Below are positions 9,894-22,231 of a stretch of DNA of 64,000 nucleotides, piece by piece (position 1 is the stretch's first letter; every line of letters starts with the position of its first letter). The translations under genes and the position numbers were made by a program. The DNA comes from Rhipicephalus microplus (taxonomy: Eukaryota > Arthropoda > Arachnida > Ixodida > Ixodidae): the NCBI RefSeq assembly GCF_043290135.1, contig NW_027464588.1, positions 7,696,001 to 7,760,000 on the forward strand. The letters run 5' to 3'. Below the pieces are notes generated by a model, which was not told the DNA's origin, did no database searches, and saw nothing but the letters and a program-made list of their open reading frames with translations.

Positions 9894-12150
9894 AACAGAA
9901 ATAAACTGCCAACAGAAACGTTGGGTGCATGTGCTATCTGTAAGTGCTTACACCTTACTACATACAGCATGCTCATTCCATTTTAAATACCGATATTGAA
10001 AATAACTGCTCTATTAGGAATATAAAAGGTAAGGTAGAACTGAACGACTCTACAAAAAGTGACCCTATTATGACATCACATTTTCTTATAACAAAATTGA
10101 CTAAGACTCTGAAATATCATTATGCAAGAAAACATCTTCAAAAGAAAAATCAAGTTTGAAGTCATATATTTTTAATATGGCTACTATGACTATAACCAAG
10201 AAATCGACCTCAACATGGCTAATGTTAGTTTTTAAGGCCTATGTTCACTAGACAATGAACTATACCACAAAAAGCACAGCCCTCAGGCAAAGCACCACAC
10301 AAAAAAAGAAAGCAGTCCTTTTTGTTATTACCTACAATGCCTTTAAACTGGTATTTTTACCTCTACTTCCCGCTTTTTATCAAAGTAACTGGTGTGAAAC
10401 AAGATAGCTGAAAATGCACTGTGCCTCCAAAACCTGTTGGTTGAATCTGATTTTTTAAAAAATGGTGAAGCTTGCACTAAATTAGACTCCACAAGCCTTG
10501 GAACAGCGAGACTGCATGACTCTTAGGACTACTTTGGTTACTTGTGTTTTGTTTCTGGGCCTAAGCATAAAGACAAGGGCTTAACTGAATTGCTGCTAAC
10601 AAACAAATGCTTTCGAAACTGCCCGAGCGTCAAAGGATGCTCAGACATTTGTTGTTTTTCACACTGGGCTATTCTACACCAAACATACAAACCATACTGC
10701 CTGGCGACCATCACAAATGTATAGTTTAAAAAAATGATGGTAATTTACTCTTCTGAAAATAGCTATTTGCAGAAATGTTTTGAAGAGAAAAAAGTAGTGG
10801 TCACGTGGGTACCTTCAGAATTTCGCAGAATGTCGTGCGGGTGTTATTTGTGAGAAAAATTTCAAAATACCGCTTTTTCTTGCCATATCAAATTCGATCT
10901 ACATAATAAGTACAGGTGCTTCTTAAAGTATTTGAAGCCGAGTAACATTAGTGCAATTTTTCCGCTACATAGGCTTTGAAGAATTCAGCCAAACTGTTTA
11001 TCGTTTGCATTTCTTGTATGGCAATATTGCACTTTGTATGAATATTTAAGCCACAAATACTCACTGCACAGAAGTTATGTTTCACGAAAAAAATAATGTT
11101 AGGTCCAGATTACAAATATCACTATATATTTGTTTTTTTCCACATTGAGATGCAACTTGAGCTGTGTGTTTGTCTAATTGAAAATTACTTTTATGTGTAA
11201 GTTGAAAGCAAATAAACAGTTCTTGTTATATGGCAAGTGTTATCATTACAATTTTTGTTTAAATGAGGAAAAATATTTTTGAAGTCTCCTATTGAGGGCC
11301 ATGGAGAACTTCGGAACGGAAGCTGTCGTATATCAAATGCAGAAAACAGCCATCATAAGAAAACTTCAAAAAATCATTTCTACTTTAAGACAAAGTGTAA
11401 TCATATAAGTTGCCATATAAAGAGAACTGCTTCCTTGCTTTTGATGTGGCAAAAAATTGCACTAATATTACTGAGCTTCATGCACTACACACAATCACCT
11501 TTGCTTAATACGTAGGCCGAGTTTGGTGTAGAAGAGGCAGTATTTTTGAAACACTTTTTACTTTTTACAAACAACACCTAGACGACATATTGGGAAGTCC
11601 AGAAGGCACCAACGTGGCCTAATATTTTGTTCTCTGCGATATTATTTAGCATTTTGCTGTTTTCAATACAGTAACCGAGCACAATATTTTTTTTTTCAAA
11701 ACACATTCAGTACGGTTGGCAAAATGGCTGGGATGTTTGATGTGTAATTGCTTCACTGCCAGCATTTATTATTCCGAAGCACAAGCTATCACCTCTCTGT
11801 TACTGCCTCCCTCACATACAATGCCTGCATAGGAAAGAAAAAGAAAGGCAGGTCCGACAAAGTTCGCAAGGCAAGATATTTTCATGTTGGATAAATTCAT
11901 TACCATAAACAGCAGCAAAATAACATTCATTTTGAGTAGTCCAAGACACAAGCTATATACCAGGATACTAAGAGCCAAGCACAAACTTTTTATTTCAACA
12001 TGTGTGGTGATAGACAGGAAGCACTTATTGCAAGACTGATCAGTCTGTAATTAAGTGAATGAAGTACAATGCACTGTTCAATCCAACACCACATAGGCAT
12101 CTTTGCTATAGCAAAGCCATGTGTCATTGATTCATGAACTAGATGGGACA
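9894..12150. other. AT-rich stretch, no gene recognised
   Basis: Low GC, many short frames, no domain motifs and no recognisable mobile element. Compatible with an intron of the candidate minus-strand gene. Confidence 0.45.
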
Positions 12151-12159
12151 ATGCGAATG

Positions 12160-12310
12160 TAACAAAAAAGGTGAAAAAAGAAAACAAGGGAAAAAAAGAA
12201 GAAAAGGGGGGATGCAAAGTAGGAGCAGTGTAGCACTACTTTTACTTTGCATCCCCCTTTTCTTTCTTCTTTTCTCTTCTTTTCTTTCATTTATCCTTTT
12301 TTTTGCTTCC
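12160..12310. repeat. purine/pyrimidine fold-back repeat
   Basis: The left arm runs into GAAGAAAAGGGGGGATGCAAAG (12199-12220) and the right arm from CTTTGCATCCCCCTTTTC (about 12245) onward; beyond these cores the arms continue as imperfect purine and pyrimidine tracts. The loop is about 24 bp and contains AGTG-TAG-CACT. It may be a small fold-back element or a hairpin-forming tract. No target duplication was seen. Confidence 0.65.
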
Positions 12311-12398
12311 CTTACCCCAAACCTCCGACAGGAGAACACTTTGTATCAGCGCAACCTAACTTGAAAAGAAGCAAGGGCTGCACTCTTCTGCGTTATAG

Positions 12399-12491
<93 letters not shown>

Positions 12492-13288
12492 TGACAAGGT
12501 GACTTCTAAAAAATAGGTCCTCCTATCGCAACATCAGCCAGCCTGTCTAAGGCACTTCCACTGTTCACCCTGATTACCCCACTAGATGTTTCCATCTGTC
12601 GACTCACATCTTCATTTTGGATAACACTAAGACGAGCTTACATTGATGAACACGCACGAAAGTTTAGTGATGTATCATGTATGAGATTAAGCAACTCTGT
12701 TAAAAAACTATTGATAGCTTGCTTCCAGGCTTTTTATACTGTAGCCTGAAACTTCGTAATGTCTTCTATGCACATTAATCAGATTGACAAAGTAATGCAC
12801 AACATGCTTAAGAATACTGCGAGGAACATGATAACGACAAAACGACCGGCCACCCAAATTTTTCGCTGTACATGTTTATAAAATGTTTATGTACACCCAA
12901 ACGAGGTGCTTATGATACAAGCCGAAAGAACCTACAAGTAGGACCTTGGAGCCTTCTGGATGTAGACGTGTTGCATTTTTTCTGTGGAGGACTTTACACC
13001 CATAAGTGAGGAACAAAACTCTTGTATAATGAAGAATGTTGGCAGCTATCAGTTATAGAAAAACCTAATGCAGCTAATCTTCCCCGACACATTTGTACAT
13101 TTAGACAGGTGACGTAGCTTCTGTGATTGTGGCAGTAACTCCAACAGGACCAGTGCAAAAATTGGCACTACTTGGCTAGACAAATGTCCAAACATGCCTG
13201 CCCGACTCCCTCTAGCCATCCCGGCTGAATCTGACACATGATTTCTTAACTGCTGGCTGGACAAAAACAAAACCACTGAAGCACTCAC

Positions 13289-13498
13289 AATACACAGCGT
13301 GAAGTTCCTCTGGAGTGGTCAACTTCGTCTTCTGCGATGAAAGAGCAGCACAGTGTACTGATAAGGCACTCCTTGCAATGGTTTTCAATGCCACACAGTG
13401 ACCATGATGTTCCTGTCGAAGAGAGCTTCGGGAGCTTGGAGGGTGCTTGCTCTTTTCTGGGGGCTGCTGCCGCTCCTCGTTTTCTGCTCAAGGTCAAC
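13289..13498 (-). other. candidate internal exon, minus strand
   Basis: A 3' splice site (ACTTTGTGCAG) opens at 13498 and a strong 5' splice site (GTATT|GTGAGT) closes at 13289. Two frames are largely open. One starts LTLSRKRG and uses the whole exon; the other starts NEERQQPPEKSK but needs a later, weaker acceptor. In the second frame the donor leaves one base, which matches the two-base start of the candidate terminal exon at 9139. A further candidate exon at 13890-14053 (AAG|GTG to ACTAG|GTTTGT) ends with the phase both frames need. None of the peptides is recognised, so coding status is undecided. Confidence 0.2.
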
Positions 13499-14339
13499 CT
13501 GCACAAAGTTGTAGACGAGGCTTTAAGAGTTGTATATAATGATTAGCAAATTTTAGCTGAACACACATTTCCTCGTGGCACACTGAGGAATTTCTTATAA
13601 AACTTAAGGCCTCGCATATGCAAACATTTACAATCGATCCGAAGATGCACTCGACTCTAATAGAGCAAGTTTGTTATGTAGTGTATATAAAGAAAAGTCA
13701 TTCCGCACAACCACAACTACAGTTGCACACGAAAACGACATTTATACGATCCTGTTTATTTACATGGTCCATTTTATTTTATTGACATGGTCCATTTTAC
13801 ACGGTCTTGTTTTACACGATCTAGTCTGCATGAACTCTTGAACCGGGCACCATATAGATTAAAAGACACACACAGAGTTTGAGACAAACCTAGTTTCCCG
13901 TGGAGCATCCTCTTGCACTATAACAACACATCTCAATTTAGTTAGTTGGTCAGAACGAGGTGAAAACAGCTCGCACTTGAAAAGCATGGGCAGAAGGAAT
14001 GACGCCTGCACCCTGTGCTCCCTGTACATTCTCGTTGAGGGTGCAGTTTTCACCTTATCCTTATGCAATTTCGCATTTATAACATTGTTCGCTGCATAAT
14101 CTTTGTGGCATTAAAGTGTGTGATACCGTCATGTGTATCCCATGTAATTAATAAAAATAGAATACAAGATAGCTTGATTCAAAAATAACAAAGTGCATCC
14201 AGTGCCATGTCCTGTAGCCGTTCTTTAGGCAAGTGGCAGAATGATTTATTCCTCAAAACATATCTTACTTGTAACCACTACAAGAGCTAACTCGTGCACT
14301 GGCACATTCTGTTTGCCTCTTCAGATTATAAGGTACCTT

Positions 14340-14500
14340 TTTTACACCAGAAAGTCTTCAAGAAGAATAGAAGTGTTGTAATTGTGAAGACAGAAAAGTA
14401 GAAGGAAAAAAAGATAACCTGCCCTGTACAGAGACCGAGCCTGCGAACTTCGAATAACATGTCCGATGCTCTATCAACTGAGCTACCATGGCGGCTATCC
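14340..14500 (-). mobile_element. tRNA-derived SINE, a family with TAGCTCAGTTGATAGAGCA head
   Basis: Read on the minus strand, CCATGGTAGCTCAGTTGATAG is an excellent pol III A box, followed by GCATCGGACATGTTATTCGAAG and a degenerate B box (TTCGCAGGCTCGG). A pyrimidine-rich body extends to about 14340. I recall the same head and flank from other tick sequences. The plus-strand sequence at 14600-14710 looks like the tail of a second, oppositely oriented copy. Confidence 0.6.
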
Positions 14501-14710
14501 CTCTTCCATTTTGTACGGTATATATGTGCATTTATACATGGAAGAGTCAGTCAGAGCTGCTTGTTACCATTATGGCGAGTGTGGGACACCTTTTTTTTGC
14601 CTACTGGCAATTACATTACGATTGCAATTACGTTACGATTACTTCCAATATCCCTATACTTCTTTGGCAGCATTATTCATCTGTCAGTTCTCAGAAAATC
14701 TGCTAGTCAC

Positions 14711-16775
14711 AGGAGGTGGCAATGGTTCACCCTCCCACCTAAATGCATGTACTTGAACACATGCACAACTGATCAAAAAAAAAAACAAGTCACACACCGC
14801 TAAGATTACTGAGATTCAATGTTTCAGATTCATGAGTAAAGGAAAGAACTATAAATTTAAGGGTTTGTTGTTTTTGTTGAGCACATTATAATGAGAACTA
14901 GTAGAAAATGATGCCAAACAAGCTATAAGGGATCTTATCAAAATTAACTTTAACAAAATTATGAAAAGAAAAGTGAACAAAAACGTAACTTGGCAACGTT
15001 TCTTGACAATTGAATTGACATTACTTTTTATAACATCCCTATAATTTACTGGGTAATGTTGTCGGGTAATTCTCATTATTAGAGTGGTGAGTAGGCTGAC
15101 AAAGAAAGCATATGGCATTGATACTTCTTTTGAACACCTAATAGTTTGAGGACCTTAAAAGAGCGGAAGCTACTTTGACTAGACCAGAATATATAGTTGG
15201 AGCGAAAACAAAACGTACACACATTTTTACCAAGCTTTTTAACACATTTTGAGACATAAAAGTGTATGCTGCCAGTAATGTTAAGTATCATTACTTTTGT
15301 CACACTATGCACTGTAGCAGGTGTAGTTAGAGTGGTGATAGTGAAGGATTAATCAACCACGCCACCAACTGTGTTCGCATCAATGGTCGCGTATTTTAAA
15401 AATAAACCTGCTGTATAATAAAGAAGGTTTAGAGCATTTATGTTTTTATCCAAATCAAGTTAAACCGACTGGGTAAGCAAACCATTTGCATAAAATCAAA
15501 AGGCATAAAGTGATTCATGTATTATAACTATGTGAACAATTTCAGCAACGCAGGGCAAAGTGACAACAGTTCTCTTAAAAACCCCTCTCATTATAACATG
15601 CATAAAAAGCACCACACCAGAATATTTTATAGTGCATGTAATATCGAGACTACTAGACTGTCTATTGACCTTTTAGAAGAAGGGTATCTCCTTCATGTTC
15701 AAGGGGCAACCACTTAGCCTTTTCCTGAGCTTTTCTGTGAATATTTCCTGAATTTCAGATATCATTAAGATTGATTTAGAGTGAACAGATTTTGCTTACG
15801 CATTGAAACGTAGTTCTGTATGTAGCTGCAATTATGGGTGCCAAACCACCTCCAATTAATTTTTAACATTTAACTCAGTTTTTAACTGCAGCAGCACAAC
15901 TAGCTGTGGGTGCCCAAAAAGTAGCTTGAAACAATACCTTTACCTCTTTGAGCCTTTCGGAAGTGTTCAGCTTCTCAGTGCTCACCTTACAACATTTTTT
16001 TTAAATTTGTGTTTGTGTTCCCACTACTCTTGCTCCTTGTACAGTGAGGAGGAGCACATGGCAAGAAGAGACAAGAAAGAAGCATTGCGAAAAAAAGCGA
16101 AATAAGCGAGGACCTCTTTTGTATCGTACAATGTGTGTAACATTACTATTGCGACAACATATAGACAAATTATCACGGCTATGCATCCATTGTAGAGTCA
16201 TACACAGCTGCAACACCACGACTAAATTTATACCTTGTGTTGGTTTAGTATCCCTTTATAGTGGCAAGCTAATGATATCTGGCTTTGTTTGGCACACTAT
16301 GAGATGCAGCGAAATGTGATATGGTAATCTCATTTAGAATGCACGTCATGTGGCTTCATTGTATATGTGGCCACAAGTAACTCTGGTTGCAAAGCAATAT
16401 GACAGAGCCTAAACAGACGTCGCCGACCACTGCAATCTGAACTTGCCTTTGCTACTTGCCCATTATCATCCCAGCAAAAAATGAATAATTGAATCTGCTA
16501 CAGGTATGCGCTAGCTTATGCTAAGGACCAAGTATGAAGGGTGTTTTGTCATTATTGAGATCAGTTATTTGTTCAAGAACACTTGCTGTCAAACACAAAT
16601 ACATTGCTGTCGAAGCATCAAGACTCAAATATAAAGCAAAAAGAAGTGTCTCCTTAAAAATTACAGGCCACAAGGTGCAAGATAAATATTTGATAAACTT
16701 GGGATGTAAGGCACGCATAAGAGGTGCTGCCATATTATACTTTTCCTTGTGTTGAAACCTGCTTGCTTTACTCAC
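14711..16775. other. AT-rich stretch, no gene recognised
   Basis: No domain-bearing frames, tandem repeats or recognised mobile elements were seen. Compatible with intronic sequence. Confidence 0.45.
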
Positions 16776-16885
16776 CCAACACATCTGTAAAGATGCCGTG
16801 AAAACACCAAGGAGCTGATGCAGCAAGGTTAAACACATGTCCAGAGATTCCACCATGCCTAAGCAGCCCTACAGCCTCCACAGTC
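16776..16885 (-). other. candidate 110-bp internal exon, minus strand
   Basis: Both splice sites are strong: AATGGTTGCAG|GACTG opens the exon at 16885 and TGTTGG|GTGAGTAAAG closes it at 16776. One frame is fully open (TVEAVGLLRHGGISGHVFNL onward, 36 codons), another is open from an internal ATG. The peptide is not recognised. A real exon of a minus-strand gene or lncRNA is possible; chance splice-like sites are the alternative. Confidence 0.28.
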
Positions 16886-19559
16886 CTGCAACCATTTGTA
16901 AGATATAGTTCTACTCAAAGTTCTTGGTTTACAGACACACATGCAAGACGCATAACCACTCTATAGGAAGTTTGCATGATAATGCGCTGGGTAGCAAAAC
17001 GGATGCCAATATCAAGTATCCCGGCCTGCCGCTTCTTTCTTTCCGTTCTTAATTAATCAATCCATGGTTAATAAATGTTCCCCCGATGTGAAGTGTACTG
17101 GCAGTCCGGTGAAGAATTGCAATGTATTTCAAACACAGTCCGACTCATGGCAAGTAAGCATCCAATAGCGTTTTGTCAGCTGTTCAAGAAAAGAGCATGA
17201 AGTTTAGCTAAAACTCATGCTTTTTATAAACACCACTCAATTTGATATAAAAGTTGTGAGCATTATGTGAAGGAACACGGATTAATGTTTAATCAATGAT
17301 TTCTTATAATGTACTGATATGAATGCAACTAACTGAATATGAAACGATAATTTTTGCTTGAGAATTTAGAGTTATGAACACTATCGCACTTGCCAGCTGC
17401 ATCTTGTCCAAAACAGCAGCAAGATAGGCTAGTTTCTGTAGGTGAGCAGTAATGAGCAGTGCAAAGTAACAACAAGAAACACCAGTAACAACAGTATGGA
17501 GCAAGCACAGACTGCCAACTGTATAATTTATTGCACAAAAGTTCGCCTGAATATCAGTCAGACAACTCGTGCAAATGAAGGTCCAGTTGGGAATGAACAA
17601 GTTACGAAATCAACAATGCCTGCTTTCACTAACAGGACCCTCATTCACATAAAGTGTGCAGCGATAGGCCCCTACCGAGGTACGTCACAGCATGATGTCA
17701 CTGGCACATATAAAATGTGTGGCTGGAAAAACACTCCCGCTGGTGGCTCAGCCCGGTACAGTCGTGCGGTGTTTGAGGCAAGTTTTATTTTTCAAAGCTT
17801 ACACTTCACGTTACAATGTCGACATTAGCAGTAGTATGTGTCAGCAAACATCTAGCTGTGTGGTAAAATATTTGCCACGCTGTCTGTTTTTCTTGAAGAA
17901 GTGAACACACGTGGTGGCCTGTGCGAGGAACAGTGGCATAGTCTTCAAAAATGTGCACTGTTGATTGCGGCATGTAGTGTGCATTGAAAGGTATTGAGAA
18001 TATTGGTTCAACTGAGAATATTGTGTGTGGTGTGTGCAGTATCAATAACAACGTGTCTTGTTTGCGAAGACGTTAGCACTCATGGCAGGGACCGGTCGAT
18101 GAAAAAACTTGATTCGACATTTTAGTCAAGGTAAATATGCACTTGACGCAACCATCTGCGAGTGGGTACATCTCGGTGTTTGCGCTGTGTGCAGAAAAAA
18201 TTTGCATGGTCACCGGGCTGGAAGATATCATTTGCTGAAGCTGCATGTATGAATCGCCCCGACGAGTACGCAAGCCAAATAAAGGTATAATTCGTTTTAT
18301 CGAAGGCCTCATATGTCTTCATGTATTAAGTAGAGATTCTTGTTTCACATATACTCAGTACCTTTACCGCTCGATATTCATGAAGTGACAATGCAAACAA
18401 CAAGTTTGTGTGTTAGGTCCTAAGAAAGCAATGTAAATATGCAAATAAGTTGTAGGTGTCAGATGCAGCGATGTAACTGCGCAAAAGATTACGTATATAT
18501 TAGGCTACAGGTTTAGAATCGCATACATCTCAGTGGTCTATCAGGAACGTCACAAACAACTTCCTTGCCAACCAGCCCTTGCACAGAGGGAGGGAATGGC
18601 TGGCACGGCGCTTGAAGATAGAGAGGTTTCTTACTTAGGCAACATTTTGCACAATATATTTTTTAGATGCAAGACAGTACTCATCCACATTGATCATACC
18701 GATGTCTTTTGTTGTTGCTTTGTGCTGTGAATTACTAGGCATTTAGTCACCATGATCTTTAAAAGCTAATTTCAGTGTTCTCTCTCATATTGCTGACAAC
18801 TGTGTTATTGCATAAATTAGGCAAAAAAGCAACACAGAAAGGCTGTCACAATAAATACACCAACATGGGTATTCTCCTGCAAACAAAAGTCGGCACTGGT
18901 CCTGTGATTACCCATCTTCCTTCTCTCTTTGCCTTGTTTGTGCTGAAACAGCCAAACACCTGATGAGTTAGATGAGAAATATTAACGCATCAAAACTATA
19001 AGTGCTTGCATCAGCAACTACACAACAGCGTGATAACCGCACCCCCGCCACACAGCAGCGAAACATATTTTGAACATGCTGGCAGTGTATTATTTCATAA
19101 AAAGCAACTTCGGCAGATTACAAAATCTCACATTGTGCATGCAAGTTTTCTTCAAAGTCAAGCGTACAATGTAGGTGCTGGCCGGCACATTATTAGTTAC
19201 AAGCAAAAGCGTCTTGCAGGTACATATGCAGATTGCACGAACACCTCTCTCTCTACGCTAGGCACACACATTATAACTTTTAACAAGCACACGCCACTGT
19301 TTAGGGGCATAATAACGCTCTACCGTGAACGTATGCTAAACAACCCACTTAGGCGGTTGGCTAGTTGAATCGAGCGAAGTTACAAATTGTATCGCCAGCG
19401 AACGTAAACAAAATGCTGCTTTCCATCAAATGGCACTGCAGGCTTCGTTTAATCAACAACATAGCAAGCGCCGTGTGCGTCTTCCTCACTACATTGCACA
19501 TATGAAAAAATCGATCACCATACACATGCATGTTGCCGCAGTTGTCTCGAATTAGCTCC
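16886..19559. other. AT-rich stretch, no gene recognised
   Basis: Short overlapping frames on both strands (for example 18073-18322 minus) have no recognisable domain. A tiny plus-strand exon-like segment (17635-17679, AACAG|GACCC to CGAG|GTACGT) was noted but is too short to trust. Confidence 0.4.
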
Positions 19560-20010
19560 AGTAAGGCCGCGCCGATGCGCCATGGCTCTGCTGGCGTTAG
19601 CGTTGTCAAAGCGAATCGGCAACCGCACTCGCAAAGGCGCGTCAGGTTGCCGTTTCACGACGCCTCGTTCGAGTGCAGCAACACACACTTGCACTGAGTG
19701 GCATACTTGGTCTACATAAAAAAGTGTCCCCCTTACCTTTAGTTTCTTTCACACTGTCCTGAGGGAAGCAACCACAGGCGTCAGCCGTCACCTCGGAGTC
19801 CTTCGAGCGCCCGCCCAACCCGCCGATTCCTTGGACAACTCGCACTTGATCCGCACTCGAACAACCGCGGGAATAGGGCGCAATCTTAGCACATCACACG
19901 AACGAGGAACGGCGCTTCCTTGCGTAAATTTAACATTTCGTGCTCTCGTGTGTAGCAGCGCGAACACAGGAGAGAGCATGCCCACGGAGACAAAGACAAA
20001 CAACATGTGG
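19560..20010 (-). promoter_or_regulatory. CpG-rich block with a strong minus-strand splice donor
   Basis: GC and CpG content rise sharply compared with the AT-rich flanks. On the minus strand GAAACTAAAG|GTAAGG is a near-perfect 5' splice site with the exon ending at 19737, so 19737 to about 20000 could be a first, possibly non-coding, exon with its promoter upstream to about 20.5 kb, where another GC-rich patch lies. That orientation fits the candidate exons at 16.8, 13.9, 13.3 and 9.1 kb. The open frame at 19361-19609 in the same block is unassigned. Confidence 0.3.
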
Positions 20011-20885
20011 CTTTAGCTGTGAATGGATATGGCTTGGATATCTGTGTGAGGAAAAAAAAAACATCTGTCGCTGCTATAAACTGAAAAACATGTATGTTAT
20101 CTGGCAAAATAACTTTAAAAGTGATAAACGGTTATTCAAAAAACAAGTTACAGCCTGTGAATATTTTCGCAGGTTTTTGTTTTGTTTTTGTTCTAGCAGA
20201 CGACAGCCTCCTACTGCTTCTACGACAGACGTAGTGCGGCTTCACGTTCGGTGCGTGTCGCCGACGCAAAGCTCTACAGTAGTGATATCAGAGTTATCAA
20301 TTCTCAATGAATCATAGGATGGCTGCAAAGCAGTAACATTTTGACATAGTGCAGTACGCAATCTTTCAAGGTATGACATTTCTTTGCTCTGAAGCAAATC
20401 GAAGCAAGCCGGCCGGCGCAATCAGCTGATGTCGCCGCTGCGCGAGGCATGGTCGTGCGCAATAGCGTCGCGCCCCGCGCTCGATTTGTCATCAAGCGAT
20501 AGAGCTACTAAGTGGAATACAGCTAGATGCAGGGATTACTGGCGTATCACTCTAATTCCCTGTGGTGGCCGACTCAATCGCAAGAGAGCCCCGGGAAACA
20601 ACCTTCAACTGCTCAAGCTTGTGTGTGGGTGTAAAAATACTTGTTTTCATCCGCGGCGGGGCAGCAATCTACAGTTGAAAGACATGCGAAAAGCATGTGA
20701 CGTATATACAATCACAAAACATATGCACACAACAATAGATACGATCGCATATCGTACATAAATATGCCAACACATAGCGTGTGAAAAGCAAATTTATATA
20801 CATAACTTAAACTCCAATGCACTGTTCTGCGTGAATAGCTTAGCGATTCTTTCGCCGGCACTCGCACGCGTCGGACGCAGGAATC

Positions 20886-21945
20886 ATGGGCTCCCGCGGA
20901 GCGGCAAAGGCGGTCCTTGGTGGCCGCGGAAACAGGATTACTGACGAAAGTGACAAGGATTATGAGATGATCTTGCCGAATCTGCCAACAGGACGTATTG
21001 TTGTGAACACAGTGTTTTTGCACGGTGATATTCGGGTGAGGCCTTTCAAGGTCGAAGATTTCCGAGATGCCCTGGACAAGGAGCGACTGCTTCCCGACGT
21101 AATTGCATTGGGCGCCTACCAGATCAACCATGTGTGGGCCGTCACCTTTAACAGCCAGGAGGCGACGAAAAGGTTGACTGAACTGAAAAAAACTCCAGGT
21201 CAAGGGACGCCGCTGCCTCGTTATCGACCCTCAGGAGCAGAAGGTGAGGCTGCGGCTTCACTGGCTGTTACACGGCGTTTCGGACGAAGATGTCCACACG
21301 GCGTTGGCAGCGTTCGGTAAAGTTACAGAAGTGACCCGGGAACGCTGGCGTGTGGAAGGAGTGAATGAGAAGAATTCGACGACCCGCGCTGTTTTCATTA
21401 AGCTGAAAAGCGGTATGAAAGTCGACGACCTGCCTCATCAGATACGAGTCGCCGGTGAATTAGCCTTAGTGGTTGCCCCAGGTCGGCCTATGCAATGCCT
21501 ACGTTGCAGCGGAACAGGACATGTGCGTCGCGAGTGTAAGGTGCCTCGGTGCTCTCGCTGCCGGCGTTTCGGGCATGGGGACGCGGAATGCGTCCGTTCG
21601 TACGCCGCAGTGACCGCATCAGCGGAGGCCGAAGATGCGTCGGAACACATTATGGACGTGACAGAAGCAGAGGACGCGGCTGAAGGTTGCGGAAATCAAG
21701 TCGCAGAAAATTCGAACTGCACATCTGCAACATCAGTAGACGAATCCACACCGGCACCTGTGGACGCTCGACCAGGTTTTGCAGCTGTATCGACCAAGAC
21801 AGCTGACAATGCAGTGACAATCGCAGGCTGTGAAGTAGCCGGAGCGTCTGCCCATGCGTCGGAGCAAGCCAAGTTGTCGATGGTGCCTCCTGTAGCGTTG
21901 GTGTCGACACGAAGATAGACGGAAACACGTGCAACGCCAGCCGCG
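20886..21945 (+). pseudogene. ORF1 (gag-like, CCHC) of the L1/Tx1-like LINE, 5' part
   Basis: The ATG at 20886 opens the conserved N-terminal part (MGSRGAAKAVLGGRG, then an RNA-binding-like region with HVWAVTFNSQEATKRL). A frameshift near 21200 moves the reading frame, which then runs 21244-21918. That part has VRLRLHWLLHGVSDEDV and two CCHC knuckles: CLRCSGTGHVRREC and CSRCRRFGHGDAEC. A TAG at 21916-21918 ends the frame shortly before the nested element's target site. ORF1 proteins of this type coat the LINE RNA. The remainder of the ORF continues after the nested element at 27711. Confidence 0.75.
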
Positions 21946-21961
21946 TCTCTTGGCCCAGCGG
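21946..21961. repeat. left target-site duplication of the nested I-clade LINE
   Basis: TCTCTTGGCCCAGCGG here is identical to 27696-27711 at the other end of the element. A perfect 16-bp duplication shows integration by target-primed reverse transcription and argues for a young insertion. Confidence 0.9.
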
Positions 21962-22231
21962 GGTCGCCGAGTAGCGAGAGCATGCGACAGACGCGAATCA
22001 CATCGGCTCCGGCTCAGGTTCAATTTCAAGAAGAATTTCTTCCTGGCGACCTGTTGCAACAATAGGAACTTGTTCCTAGCATCACCACTGTCAAGCCTAT
22101 ACCGGACTTCAACCTGTGAGTGCGCTTTTAAACGTTTTAACGCTTTCGAAAGTTCTTGAAGAGGTCCACCTCGCTAACCCTAACAAGCCGGAGACGCGGC
22201 TTGGACAGAACGCCGCCCCGCTCTACAGCGG

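Noticed and set aside
19361..19609. 82-codon minus-strand frame in the CpG-rich block as a protein gene
   Set aside because: Starts with a non-ATG codon, no known domain, and another frame from an internal ATG is equally plausible.
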